From NCBI GenBank assembly GCA_004556985.1, contig SFFC01000083.1:1-9972 (forward strand): a DNA stretch of 9,972 nt, given 5' to 3'. The notes under the pieces were generated by a model. It did not search any database. It was not told where the DNA came from and was given only the letters and a program-made list of their open reading frames with translations. The position numbers and the translations under genes are program-made. Below are positions 1 through 6,299 of this stretch, in pieces; positions within the stretch are counted from its first letter, which is position 1; each line of letters opens with the position of its first letter. Source of the DNA: Clostridiales bacterium. GTDB lineage: Bacteria; Bacillota; Clostridia; Christensenellales; Aristaeellaceae.

Positions 1-1
1 A

Positions 2-166
2 GCGCTTGAAGTAAAAGCTGAGGAAATGGCTAAGAAGTATGATTGTCCCTTTGTGGATAATGAAATGCCTTATGGAAGAGTCCCGCAGGGACATCCGGTA
101 ATCGTGGATTATTTCTATCATGAGGAAATCCGTGGGACAGAAAATACAGGAAAAAGAAATTGTTAA
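2..166 (+). CDS. 3' end of an unrecognised gene (partial)
   Basis: This is an open frame entering from the left edge and ending at TAA 164-166, giving the last 54 residues of a protein. The other two forward frames are closed by stops within the first dozen bases, so if a gene crosses the edge on this strand it must use this frame. The peptide is hydrophilic and mixed in charge, starts with a lysine/glutamate-rich stretch that could be helical (ALEVKAEEMAKKYDCPF), and has a Pro/Gly-containing middle followed by HPVIVDYFYHEEIR. I do not recognise a family. The codons are clearly more AT-rich than those of genes from 648 onward (GAA, AAA, AAT, TAT preferred), so this piece may have a different history. 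No function is proposed. It could also be an unexpressed remnant. Confidence 0.45.
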   Translation, partial: ALEVKAEEMAKKYDCPFVDNEMPYGRVPQGHPVIVDYFYHEEIRGTENTGKRNC

Positions 167-296
167 TCAGAAATTTATTGCTGCGGTGCATTCGTATTTT
201 GCCTCGCTTCAAACGCACAATTCCAGTTTGTCGAACAGATACGAGGGCGCATTTCTATACGGGTCAAGCCCCGTATGTGTGCTCTGCGAAACAGAA

Positions 297-348
297 GGCG
301 CTGCCTCTCATGGCTTGATTTCGCCATTTTGAGACAGCGCCCCTTTTG
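297..348 (+). terminator. Terminator-like hairpin downstream of the partial gene
   Basis: GGCGCTG at 297-303 pairs with CAGCGCC at 335-341. After a one-base mismatch, CTC pairs with GAG, and ATGGC near 309-313 pairs with GCCAT near 323-327, around a short loop. A CCTTTTG tail follows. It lies about 130 bases after the stop of the partial gene and could end that transcript. The T run is only four bases, so termination may be weak. The right arm, read on the minus strand, contains CTGTCTCAAAAT. As far as I recall, similar sequence occurs at the ends of some insertion sequences, so a mobile-element end is an alternative. Confidence 0.45.
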
Positions 349-363
349 TCGGCGATCTGAAAT

Positions 364-384
364 TGGCTCCCCAGCCACTTTTTT
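364..384 (+). terminator. Possible weak second terminator
   Basis: TGGCT and AGCCA form a five-pair stem closed by a CCCC loop, followed by C and then six T residues at 379-384. The stem is short, so termination would be modest. It sits soon after the 297-341 hairpin, so the two could act in tandem. Confidence 0.3.
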
Positions 385-520
385 GATCAAAACCGGCATG
401 ATGCCGGTTGCATTTCCGACCAAGTGATGCAAGTCCCATGGCTTTGAGGCCGAGTCCGAAGCTTTGCAGAGAGACTTTCAGAGTAGAGTAAAAAGTATAT
501 TTGCGAACGAAAACGCCGGC

Positions 521-632
521 CATCGCCCGTCTATACAGGCGAACTCCCACAGAGGAGACGCACGCGTGAAAACGCGCGAAGGAACGAATCGGGCGATGAG
601 CGTGCCCAGCGGGCCCGGGGCGCTTCATCCCC
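521..632 (+). promoter_or_regulatory. Possible folded 5' leader of the sigma factor operon
   Basis: A perfect nine-pair stem, CATCGCCCG (521-529) with CGGGCGATG (590-598), could enclose two smaller hairpins. One is CTCC 544-547 with GGAG 554-557. The other is CGCGT 563-567 with ACGCG 572-576, capped by a GAAA tetraloop. Together they would form a three-way junction. A further GGGG (617-620) and CCCC (629-632) stem ends directly before the AAGGAGG ribosome binding site (633-639). This suggests a structured leader that could influence translation of the sigma gene. It matches no riboswitch class I recognise, and the transcription start is unknown. Confidence 0.3.
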
Positions 633-647
633 AAGGAGGACATACAA

Positions 648-1145
648 ATGGACAACACCCACATGAGCATTGAGGAGATGATCGACGCCTACGGCGACGA
701 GCTGCTTCGGCTGTGTACGCTGTATCTGGGCGACAGGCAGCTCGCGGAGGACGCCTTTCAGACTGCCGTCATCAAGGCGTGGCGGCATCTGAATACCTTT
801 CGCGGGGAGAGCAGCCTCAAGACCTGGCTCTTTCGCATCGGGGTCAACGTCTGCCGGGATACGCTCCGCTCCGGCTGGTTTCGCCTGCGCAGGCGCTGCG
901 AGCCGCTCGACGCGCTCGCGCTTTCGCAAGGCGCGCCGCAGTCCGAGGCGGCGGGCGAGGTCACGCAGGCCGTGCTCGCCCTGCCGGGCAAATACCGCGA
1001 GGTGATCGTGCTCTACTACTATGAGGATATGAAGATTCGGGAGATCGCGGCCACGCTCCATCTCCCGGCGAACTCGGTATCGACCCGCCTGCGGCGCGCG
1101 AGGGCGCTGCTGGGCGAGGCGCTGAAAGGAGAGATCGAGGCATGA
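648..1145 (+). CDS. ECF-type RNA polymerase sigma factor
   Basis: This 165-residue protein has the size and two-domain layout of an extracytoplasmic function (group 4) sigma factor. Region 2 spans about residues 12-75, with LAEDAFQTAVIKAWRHL followed by the aromatic-rich SLKTWLFRIGVNVCRD, the usual core-binding and -10 recognition segment. Region 4 spans about 105-160, where LPGKYREVIVLYYYEDMKIREIA leads into the helix-turn-helix around LHLPANSVSTRLRRAR, which contacts the -35 element. It has no region 1 or 3 and no C-terminal extension. The start is fixed by AAGGAGG at 633-639, eight bases before the ATG. The stop overlaps the next gene's start (ATGA at 1142-1145), so the two are translationally coupled, the usual arrangement for a sigma factor and its anti-sigma. 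It probably directs polymerase to a small regulon including its own promoter. The regulon and stimulus are not evident. Confidence 0.93.
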   Translation: MDNTHMSIEEMIDAYGDELLRLCTLYLGDRQLAEDAFQTAVIKAWRHLNTFRGESSLKTWLFRIGVNVCRDTLRSGWFRLRRRCEPLDALALSQGAPQSEAAGEVTQAVLALPGKYREVIVLYYYEDMKIREIAATLHLPANSVSTRLRRARALLGEALKGEIEA

Positions 1146-2347
1146 AAAAGGAAACGGTTTCGCGGCAGCTGCGCGAGGGCATGCGCGGCGTGCGCGTCTC
1201 CCCGCAGCTGCGGGGACAGGTGCTCTCGGCGGCGCGGGGAAGGAGCCCTCGGATGAGCAGGGGCTTTTCGGCAGTGCTGGCCGCCGTGCTGCTGCTGGCG
1301 GCGCTCAGCGCCGTCGCGCTGGCGGCGGGCCGCGCGGGCATGCTCGACTTCATTGGCCGCTTCCAGGGCGTGGAGATCCCGCCCGACGCGGCGGACTACA
1401 TCGTCAGCGACACAGCCTCGCTGCGCGTGGGCGGCGCGACGGCCTGCGTCCGCGAGCTCTACTATGACGGACGGACGGTTCGCCTGACGATCGACGTGAC
1501 GCCCGACACCGCAGACATGCTGCTCCTTGGGCCGGACTGCCGGATGGACGATGCCTGGAGCTTCCTGACGCAGAGCGGTCAGGGCGGGGAAGCGGAGGCG
1601 CGCACCGTGCTGGACGTCTATCAGGAGCGGGGCTATGCCTCCGCGTGGCGCGTCAACGTCTCTACGCAGGAGGAGGCACAGGGCACAGCCGGGGGCTGGC
1701 TCGACTATGCGCTTGGCGAGGACGGAACGCTGACGCTCTGCAAGCAGCAGTTGTTTGAGGATGACCGGGCGCAGCGCGAGGTGACGCTTCGCCTCTCCCT
1801 GACGCCGCTGGATATTATCTCTGGCAGCGAGGACGAAGACCATGCCGCTTCCGGCGAGCTGACGCTTCCGCTGACTGCGGCTGTCGACCCCTCTGCCGCG
1901 CCCGCCGAGGAGGGGAGCCGCTCGGGAGTCCATGTGAGCGAGGAGCCCGTGCTGTTTTCGGACTGTGGCGTGCGCGTCGACCGCCTGCTCATCGAGGAAA
2001 AGCCGCAGGAGCTCTACGCGACGATCGAATACACGGTCGTGGATCCCGCGCTGTTCGCGCAGCAGGAGGGCGGGCTGTGGTTTGAATTCATCGACCCGGC
2101 CTCCACGGCGAACACGCCGTCCGAACAGCGGCTGACGGCGGGCATGACCGCGACGGGCGAAGTCGTGCCGCTTGATGGCAATGCCGGAACCGCCACGCGC
2201 TATGTCCAGCGGGAGACGCTGGGCAAAAGCGAGCTGCGCGGCAGCTACACGCTGCGCGCCTTCAACTGCTGGAGCAAGGAGCGCTTTGAGACGCACGAGC
2301 TGTCCCTGCAGCGCGCAACGCAGGAGAACGCGGGCGGAGAACAATAA
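1142..2347 (+). CDS. Single-pass membrane anti-sigma-like protein (DUF4179-like)
   Basis: This 401-residue protein is predicted to be an integral membrane regulator that holds the preceding sigma factor inactive. Residues 1-40 form a short, basic, probably cytoplasmic segment. Residues about 41-62 (starting GFSAVLAAVLLLAAL) form one membrane helix. The remaining 340 or so residues are probably outside the cell, acidic and beta-rich. The segment just after the membrane, GMLDFIGRFQGVEIPPDAADYI, resembles clostridial anti-sigma proteins of the DUF4179 type; this is from memory, not a search. No zinc-binding HxxxCxxC anti-sigma motif is visible, and the cytoplasmic part is very short for a sigma-binding domain. 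The start overlaps the sigma stop, with AAAGGAG at 1125-1131. A strong terminator follows 17 bases after the stop. The extracellular part may sense envelope state or a ligand, but I see no recognisable enzyme or carbohydrate-binding module in it. Confidence 0.75.
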   Translation: MKKETVSRQLREGMRGVRVSPQLRGQVLSAARGRSPRMSRGFSAVLAAVLLLAALSAVALAAGRAGMLDFIGRFQGVEIPPDAADYIVSDTASLRVGGATACVRELYYDGRTVRLTIDVTPDTADMLLLGPDCRMDDAWSFLTQSGQGGEAEARTVLDVYQERGYASAWRVNVSTQEEAQGTAGGWLDYALGEDGTLTLCKQQLFEDDRAQREVTLRLSLTPLDIISGSEDEDHAASGELTLPLTAAVDPSAAPAEEGSRSGVHVSEEPVLFSDCGVRVDRLLIEEKPQELYATIEYTVVDPALFAQQEGGLWFEFIDPASTANTPSEQRLTAGMTATGEVVPLDGNAGTATRYVQRETLGKSELRGSYTLRAFNCWSKERFETHELSLQRATQENAGGEQ

Positions 2348-2363
2348 CCTGCCATGGATCATC

Positions 2364-2402
2364 AGCGGCTGTCGGGCCCACGCCCGGCAGCCGCTTTCTC
2401 TG
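2364..2402 (+). terminator. Strong intrinsic terminator ending the sigma/anti-sigma operon
   Basis: A 14-base left arm (2364-2377, starting AGCGGCTG) pairs with 2382-2395 across a four-base CCAC loop, with only one G-U wobble. A T-rich tail (TTCTCTGTCGTTCTT) follows. It separates the sigma operon from the two-component operon. Confidence 0.85.
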
Positions 2403-2423
2403 TCGTTCTTCATTCAATGGATA

Positions 2424-2451
2424 TTGTTTCATGCCGTTTTTCTGCTATAAT
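2424..2451 (+). promoter_or_regulatory. Sigma-A promoter for the two-component operon
   Basis: A perfect TATAAT at 2446-2451 is preceded by TG one base upstream (2443-2444), an extended -10. TTGTTT at 2424-2429 serves as a weaker -35 box with a 16-base spacer. The site lies between the preceding terminator and the ATG at 2483, and the leader would be only about 25 bases. The near-consensus -10 suggests constant basal expression of the sensor pair. Confidence 0.8.
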
Positions 2452-2482
2452 GGTTTTAGGATCGAAAAGGAGAAGAACAGCC

Positions 2483-3235
2483 ATGTATACAATGATTGTC
2501 GTGGATGACGAGCAGGAAATCCGGCGCGGTTTCTGCAGCTATTTTCCCTGGGCTGAGCTGGGCTTTGAGGTGGTGGCCGACTTTTCCGGCGCGCAGCAGG
2601 CAGATGAGTTCCTCAAGGGGTACAGGGTCGACGTGCTGGTCACGGATATCCGGATGCGGGGAATGAGCGGCCTGGAGCTGATCGAGTCCATGCGCAGCAG
2701 GGGAGACACCTCGCGCGTCGTCGTCATCAGTGGTTACCGTGATTTCGAATATGCACGCCATGCGATGCGCCTGGGCGTGAAGCACTACATCGTCAAGCCC
2801 ATGAAATTCGCCCAGATTTCCGAGGTGTTCACCGCAATCCGTCAGGAGCTGGATGCACAGGGGCAGAAGGGCGGCAGCGAGGCTGGTCTCACCGCTGAAG
2901 CCCCCAAAAACGACATTGTCCATCGGGTAAAAACCTATGTGCATCAGCACTACGAGGACGCCACGCTGGAGCAGGCGGCAAAATCCGTTGGCATGAATCC
3001 CTATTATCTGAGCAGCTATTTTCATCAACAGACGGGGGAAAAATTTATCGATTACGTCTTCCGGGCGCGGATGAAGGAGGCTGCCCGGCTGCTTCTGCGC
3101 TCCGAGCTGCGCATCAACGAGGTGGCTTCCCTGGTCGGCTACACGACAGCAAACAGCTTTTCCCGCGCGTTTCGCCAGTACCACGGCATGACCCCCAAGG
3201 AATACAGGCTGGAGCATGGGAGGGATGACGCATGA
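2483..3235 (+). CDS. AraC-family response regulator (YesN type)
   Basis: The protein has 250 residues if started at ATG 2483, which follows an AAAAGGAGA ribosome binding site at 2465-2473 and the promoter above. An in-frame ATG at 2354 would place the start inside the upstream terminator and is rejected. Residues 1-122 are a receiver domain: acidic pair D8/D9 in IVVDDE, phospho-acceptor D55 in VTDIRM, S83 in VISGY, and K105 in HYIVKP. A short linker (123-143) leads to an AraC-type DNA-binding domain (about 145-247) with two helix-turn-helix units. The first includes LEQAAKSVGMNPYYLSSYF. The second includes INEVASLVGYTTANSFSRAF and ends in the family signature GMTPKEYR. Its partner is the kinase that overlaps it by four bases. 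It probably activates the TRAP operon that follows. Confidence 0.94.
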   Translation: MYTMIVVDDEQEIRRGFCSYFPWAELGFEVVADFSGAQQADEFLKGYRVDVLVTDIRMRGMSGLELIESMRSRGDTSRVVVISGYRDFEYARHAMRLGVKHYIVKPMKFAQISEVFTAIRQELDAQGQKGGSEAGLTAEAPKNDIVHRVKTYVHQHYEDATLEQAAKSVGMNPYYLSSYFHQQTGEKFIDYVFRARMKEAARLLLRSELRINEVASLVGYTTANSFSRAFRQYHGMTPKEYRLEHGRDDA

Positions 3236-5061
3236 ACGGAGCAAACGAAAGGACGGGAAGTACCGTCAATCGCCGCTTCTTTCGAATCGAGGCGCTGAAT
3301 CTCTTCAAGGCCGTGCTTCTCCCGCTGCTCATTCTCGGCCTGGCCGTCGGCATCACCAACAACCGAATGATGAACAGGGAGATCGACGGACACTATCAGA
3401 GCAAGATCGACTACATTTCCGAGCGAATGAACAGCCTGACGATCGATATCGAGCGGCTCACCTACAGCCTGACGACCAACCCCGCCGTGACCGTCCGCCT
3501 CAAATCCGCCATGCAGAACGCCGGCGAGGAGGGCATCAAATCGGAGGAATATGCCGTCTATAACGCTGTAATGGATCTGATCTTTGCCACCTGCAGCCGA
3601 AATCCCTATATCGAGTCCTTCTATATCTACTTTGAGGCGGGCGGCGAGTCGTTTATCAGCAACGAAAAGCGGCTGACCACGCTCTCTGAGCACGAGGACA
3701 CGGCGTGGTATGAACTCTATCTGCAGCAGGATCCGTTCGTCAACAAATGGAGCCGCGTCCGCACCATCGAGCGCGAGGGAAAGACCAAGGATGTGCTGAC
3801 GGTCTTTTCCAGAATCTTTGCCGGCGGCAACGGATCAGACCGCGGCGTGCTTGTACTCAATCTGGACAGGGCGGAGATCAACGCTCTTCTGGATACGCTG
3901 GGCGACAGCCGGGACGTATCCATCTGCATCGCCGACGAGGAAGAAAACGTGATCTTCAGCAACGAGGTGTTCTGCAAAACCTATGGCGACTCGCTTCCCG
4001 GCTTCTTCCCGGAGTTTCAAAGCGAAGACCCTTCTTTTTTTGACATCCGTCATGACAGCGTCTTCTATACCTGCAGCGACAGGGAGATGTCCTCCTATGG
4101 CTGGCACCTGCTCTCCTTCATCTCCGTTTCCGATCTGTACCGATCCTCCAGGCAGATTACGGGCTCGATGGTGCTGATCCTGCTGATCGTCATGATGTTC
4201 GGCATCGTCTTTGCCTATCGCATGGCCAAGCAGAACAGCCGGGACGTGATGAAGCTGGAGCATTCCTTCAAGCTGGCGAGAGAGGGCGTCTTCCCTGGGG
4301 CGGGCAAGGCCTCCTATTCGCCCTACGGCGCCGCGCTGATGGATCTGATGGATACGTTTCTTGACAAGGAATATCGGAAGGTCCGCTCCGCGGACAGGCG
4401 CCATCACATCAAGCTGCTGGAGCTGCAGGCCCTCCAGGCACAGCTGAACCCGCATTTTCTCTTCAACACCATGACCACCATCCAGTGGAAGGCCATCGCG
4501 CTGACGGGCGGCAGCAACGCCGCCAGCGAGATGCTGGAAAACCTCTCCGACATTCTCCACTATGTGCTGGACAACGGCGTCGCGCCGGCGCGGCTGGACG
4601 AGGAGCTGATGATCACGGACAGCTACGTCTCCATCCAGAAAATCCGCTACGCCGGAGAATTTGAATACGCAGTCCACTGCGACGAGCACCTCTATGACCG
4701 CCGGGTGATGCGCATGCTCCTGCAGCCGCTGGTCGAAAACAGCATTTCCCATGGCATGCGCGGAAACGGGGAGACCCTCCACGTGGATGTGGAGATCTCC
4801 TGCCCTGAGGATATGCTGCTCATCTGCGTGCGCGACGATGGACAGGGGATGGACAAGGAGCTCCTCGCCCAGGTTCGCGAGGGGCTCAAGGGCGCCAAGA
4901 CGAAGAACGGGAAGCACATCGGCTTGTACAATGTCAGCAAGCGCGTGGAGCTGACCTACGGGGCGGAATACGGCGTGGATATCGACAGCAGAGAGGGCGA
5001 GGGCACCTGCATCAGGATTCGCCTGCCGCTGGACAGCACGGCTCCCGACGAAGCGGTCTGA
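3232..5061 (+). CDS. Membrane sensor histidine kinase (YesM type)
   Basis: This 609-residue kinase starts at an ATG overlapping the regulator's stop (ATGA), with GGGAGGG at 3218-3224. One membrane helix lies at about residues 25-43 (VLLPLLILGLAVG) and a second at about 312-330 (SMVLILLIVMMFGIVFA). The roughly 265 residues between them are extracellular and probably form a Cache-like ligand-sensing domain. The cytoplasmic part has a linker and then the His_kinase domain, with phospho-acceptor H408 in QAQLNPHFLFNTM. The ATPase domain has N503 in QPLVENSISHG, the DDGQGM box at 535-540, and HIGLYNVSKRVELTYG from 562. This is the standard YesM/LytS-like architecture, with a normal length. It should phosphorylate D55 of the neighbouring regulator. 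The ligand is unknown, but its position next to a TRAP operon suggests it detects the transported solute or a precursor. Confidence 0.95.
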   Translation: MNGANERTGSTVNRRFFRIEALNLFKAVLLPLLILGLAVGITNNRMMNREIDGHYQSKIDYISERMNSLTIDIERLTYSLTTNPAVTVRLKSAMQNAGEEGIKSEEYAVYNAVMDLIFATCSRNPYIESFYIYFEAGGESFISNEKRLTTLSEHEDTAWYELYLQQDPFVNKWSRVRTIEREGKTKDVLTVFSRIFAGGNGSDRGVLVLNLDRAEINALLDTLGDSRDVSICIADEEENVIFSNEVFCKTYGDSLPGFFPEFQSEDPSFFDIRHDSVFYTCSDREMSSYGWHLLSFISVSDLYRSSRQITGSMVLILLIVMMFGIVFAYRMAKQNSRDVMKLEHSFKLAREGVFPGAGKASYSPYGAALMDLMDTFLDKEYRKVRSADRRHHIKLLELQALQAQLNPHFLFNTMTTIQWKAIALTGGSNAASEMLENLSDILHYVLDNGVAPARLDEELMITDSYVSIQKIRYAGEFEYAVHCDEHLYDRRVMRMLLQPLVENSISHGMRGNGETLHVDVEISCPEDMLLICVRDDGQGMDKELLAQVREGLKGAKTKNGKHIGLYNVSKRVELTYGAEYGVDIDSREGEGTCIRIRLPLDSTAPDEAV

Positions 5062-5063
5062 TC

Positions 5064-5087
5064 GTTCAGATATACAGAATTCTGAAC
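5064..5087. promoter_or_regulatory. Inverted repeat upstream of the TRAP operon promoter (possible operator)
   Basis: GTTCAGA (5064-5070) and TCTGAAC (5081-5087) are perfect inverted arms separated by ten bases, and an overlapping ten-base palindrome CAGAATTCTG lies at 5075-5084. The centre is about 60 bases upstream of the dctP -35 box, roughly -95 from the expected transcript start, a common place for an activator site. It also begins three bases after the kinase stop and is followed by ATTTCTTT, so it could be a weak terminator for the kinase gene. Both roles are possible. Confidence 0.4.
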
Positions 5088-5134
5088 ATTTCTTTGTAAA
5101 ATGCACATCAGATGGGAAACGGACTGGAGATGAA

Positions 5135-5164
5135 TTGACAAAAGCCGGAGCGGTAAAGTAACAT
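5135..5164 (+). promoter_or_regulatory. Sigma-A promoter for the TRAP transporter operon
   Basis: A perfect TTGACA at 5135-5140 is followed by an 18-base spacer and TAACAT at 5159-5164, a four-of-six match to TATAAT. A consensus -35 with a poor -10 and slightly long spacer fits a promoter that needs an activator, in keeping with the regulator upstream. The leader carries a small hairpin, CAGGC (5176-5180) with GCCTG (5188-5192), before the ribosome binding site. Confidence 0.65.
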
Positions 5165-5215
5165 GTTTTCAACAACAGGCGAGAGAAGCCTGCATCACAG
5201 AGGGAGGATCCTGTT

Positions 5216-6199
5216 ATGAAAAAGCTGCTCGTTACCCTGCTGACCCTGGCGCTGATTGCCATGGCCTGCACCGCCTCCGCCGCATCCTACAACCTGATGT
5301 TCAGCCACACGCTGACGGAGAACGACCCGTATCATCAGGCGTTTCTCAACTGGGCCGACGCCGTCAAGGAGCGCACCAACGGCGAGCTGACCATCGATGT
5401 CTACGCCAACGCGCAGCTCGGCGCTGAGGAGGACGTTCTGGAGCAGGCGCGCATGGGCGCCAATATCGGTCATAACACCGACTTTGCCCGCCTTGGCAAC
5501 TACGTCGCCGAGCTTTCCTGCTTCAATGGCCCGTACATGCTCGAGAGCATCGACGAGGTAAAGGCCGTCAAGGAGCTTCCGATCTTCCAGGAATGGGAGA
5601 AGCGCCTGGCGGATGAATTCGGCATCAAGATTCTCTCCTTCGCCTATGTGCAGGGCTACCGCAACGTGATCTGCAACCAGCCCGTCCACAACCCCGAGGA
5701 GCTCGGCGGCATGAAGCTGCGCACGGCCGGCGCGCCGATCTGGCAGGAATCCATCCGCGCGATTGGCGCGACGCCGGTCTCCCTGGCCCGCTCGGAGATC
5801 TACTCCGCCGCGCAGACCAAGGCCATCGACGGCCTCGAGGACGTGTACACCGCCTACGCCAACGCGCAGCTTGACGAGGTGCTCAAGGTCGTCTCCGAGA
5901 CCCACCACATCTACCTGATCAACGTCAGCGTCTGCTCCGCCGCCTGGTTTGACAGCCTGCCCGAGGAGTACCAGAAGATTCTGGTCGAGGAAGCGGACAA
6001 CGCCGGCTACGCCGTCTCCCAGTCCATTCAGGACAATGCGGATGCCGTGCGCGCGCAGCTGATCGAATCCGGCGTCACCGTGATTCCGACCGAGGAGATC
6101 GACATCGAAGCCTTCAAGGCGGCTGGCGAGAAGGCCTATGAGGTTATGGGCATCACCGACGCCAAGAACGCCATCTACGAGGGCCTCGGCAAGAACTAA
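5216..6199 (+). CDS. dctP: TRAP transporter solute-binding protein, DctP family
   Basis: This 327-residue protein is the extracellular receptor of a tripartite ATP-independent transporter. It captures the solute and passes it to the DctQ/DctM membrane parts. GGGAGGA at 5202-5208 lies seven bases before the ATG. Residues 1-23 are a signal peptide (MKKLLVTLLTLALIAMACTASA) with a likely cut after ASA. C18 is not in a good lipobox, so membrane anchoring through lipid is uncertain. The mature part follows the DctP pattern: FSHTLTENDPYHQAF near the start, ANAQLGAEEDVLEQARMG at about 64-81, GGMKLRT with R169 where the family has its carboxylate-pairing arginine, and AAQTKAIDGLED. The arginine suggests an organic or sugar acid ligand; this is inference from the family. 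A terminator hairpin follows immediately, so this gene is probably made in excess over the membrane subunits. Confidence 0.93.
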   Translation: MKKLLVTLLTLALIAMACTASAASYNLMFSHTLTENDPYHQAFLNWADAVKERTNGELTIDVYANAQLGAEEDVLEQARMGANIGHNTDFARLGNYVAELSCFNGPYMLESIDEVKAVKELPIFQEWEKRLADEFGIKILSFAYVQGYRNVICNQPVHNPEELGGMKLRTAGAPIWQESIRAIGATPVSLARSEIYSAAQTKAIDGLEDVYTAYANAQLDEVLKVVSETHHIYLINVSVCSAAWFDSLPEEYQKILVEEADNAGYAVSQSIQDNADAVRAQLIESGVTVIPTEEIDIEAFKAAGEKAYEVMGITDAKNAIYEGLGKN

Positions 6200-6214
6200 A
6201 CCCGCCAAAAATCC

Positions 6215-6264
6215 GGCAGTGCTCCCCCTTTCGCGCTCCGCCATGGGGAGCACTGCCCTTTTTT
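6215..6264 (+). terminator. Intra-operon terminator/attenuator between dctP and dctQ
   Basis: A perfect 13-base stem (6215-6227 with 6245-6257, GGCAGTGCTCCCC on the left) encloses a 17-base loop and is followed by C and six T (6259-6264). It looks like a working intrinsic terminator. I see no clear promoter between it and dctQ at 6300, so the downstream genes probably depend on read-through. The stem would also protect the dctP message end. Confidence 0.85.
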
Positions 6265-6299
6265 GTCCCATTCATGTAATCAGAAAAGGGCGATGCTTC

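Larger units (their letters stand above)
167..647. other. Structured intergenic region, about 480 bp, no convincing gene
   Basis: The open frames on both strands here lack good ribosome binding sites and resemble no family, so I call no protein. The region is dense in inverted repeats: ATACGGG 257-263 with CCCGTAT 270-276; a long imperfect hairpin 297-341; TGGCT 364-368 with AGCCA 373-377 followed by six T; AACCGGC 391-397 with GCCGGTT 403-409; TTGCAT 408-413 with ATGCAA 427-432; and CATCGCCCG 521-529 with CGGGCGATG 590-598, enclosing a GAAA-capped hairpin at 563-576. Base composition shifts from AT-rich on the left to GC-rich on the right. It may combine a transcript end, a structured leader for the sigma operon, and possibly a degenerate mobile or repeat element. 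These readings cannot be separated from sequence alone. Confidence 0.6.

Noticed and set aside
122..332. Short + strand open frame after the partial gene
   Set aside because: No ribosome binding site, overlaps the partial gene in another frame, and runs through the 297-341 hairpin; no recognisable features.
308..670. Minus-strand open frame across the structured region
   Set aside because: No credible binding site, overlaps the sigma gene start, and is built from palindromic sequence. It is kept only as a hint of a possible repeat element.
1019..2413. Long antisense open frame (464 codons) opposite the anti-sigma gene
   Set aside because: No good ribosome binding site, arginine/alanine-rich low-complexity translation, and it mirrors a well-supported + strand gene and its terminator. 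It arises from GC-biased codons.
2354..2482. Upstream in-frame start for the response regulator
   Set aside because: It would begin inside the sigma-operon terminator, before the TATAAT promoter, and add 43 residues that no receiver domain has. ATG 2483 has a proper binding site and begins the receiver fold directly.
3835..5271. Long antisense open frame (478 codons) opposite the kinase gene
   Set aside because: It runs across the dctP promoter and into the signal peptide region, has no family resemblance, and is rich in His/Gln/Arg as expected for a reverse-strand shadow.
5195..6271. Antisense open frame (358 codons) opposite dctP
   Set aside because: It begins in the dctP terminator region and follows the codon pattern of dctP in reverse; nothing supports translation.
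6138..6299. Upstream in-frame start for DctQ
   Set aside because: It would overlap the end of dctP and run through the terminator hairpin. ATG 6300 has AAAAGGG at the right distance and gives a normal DctQ N-terminus.
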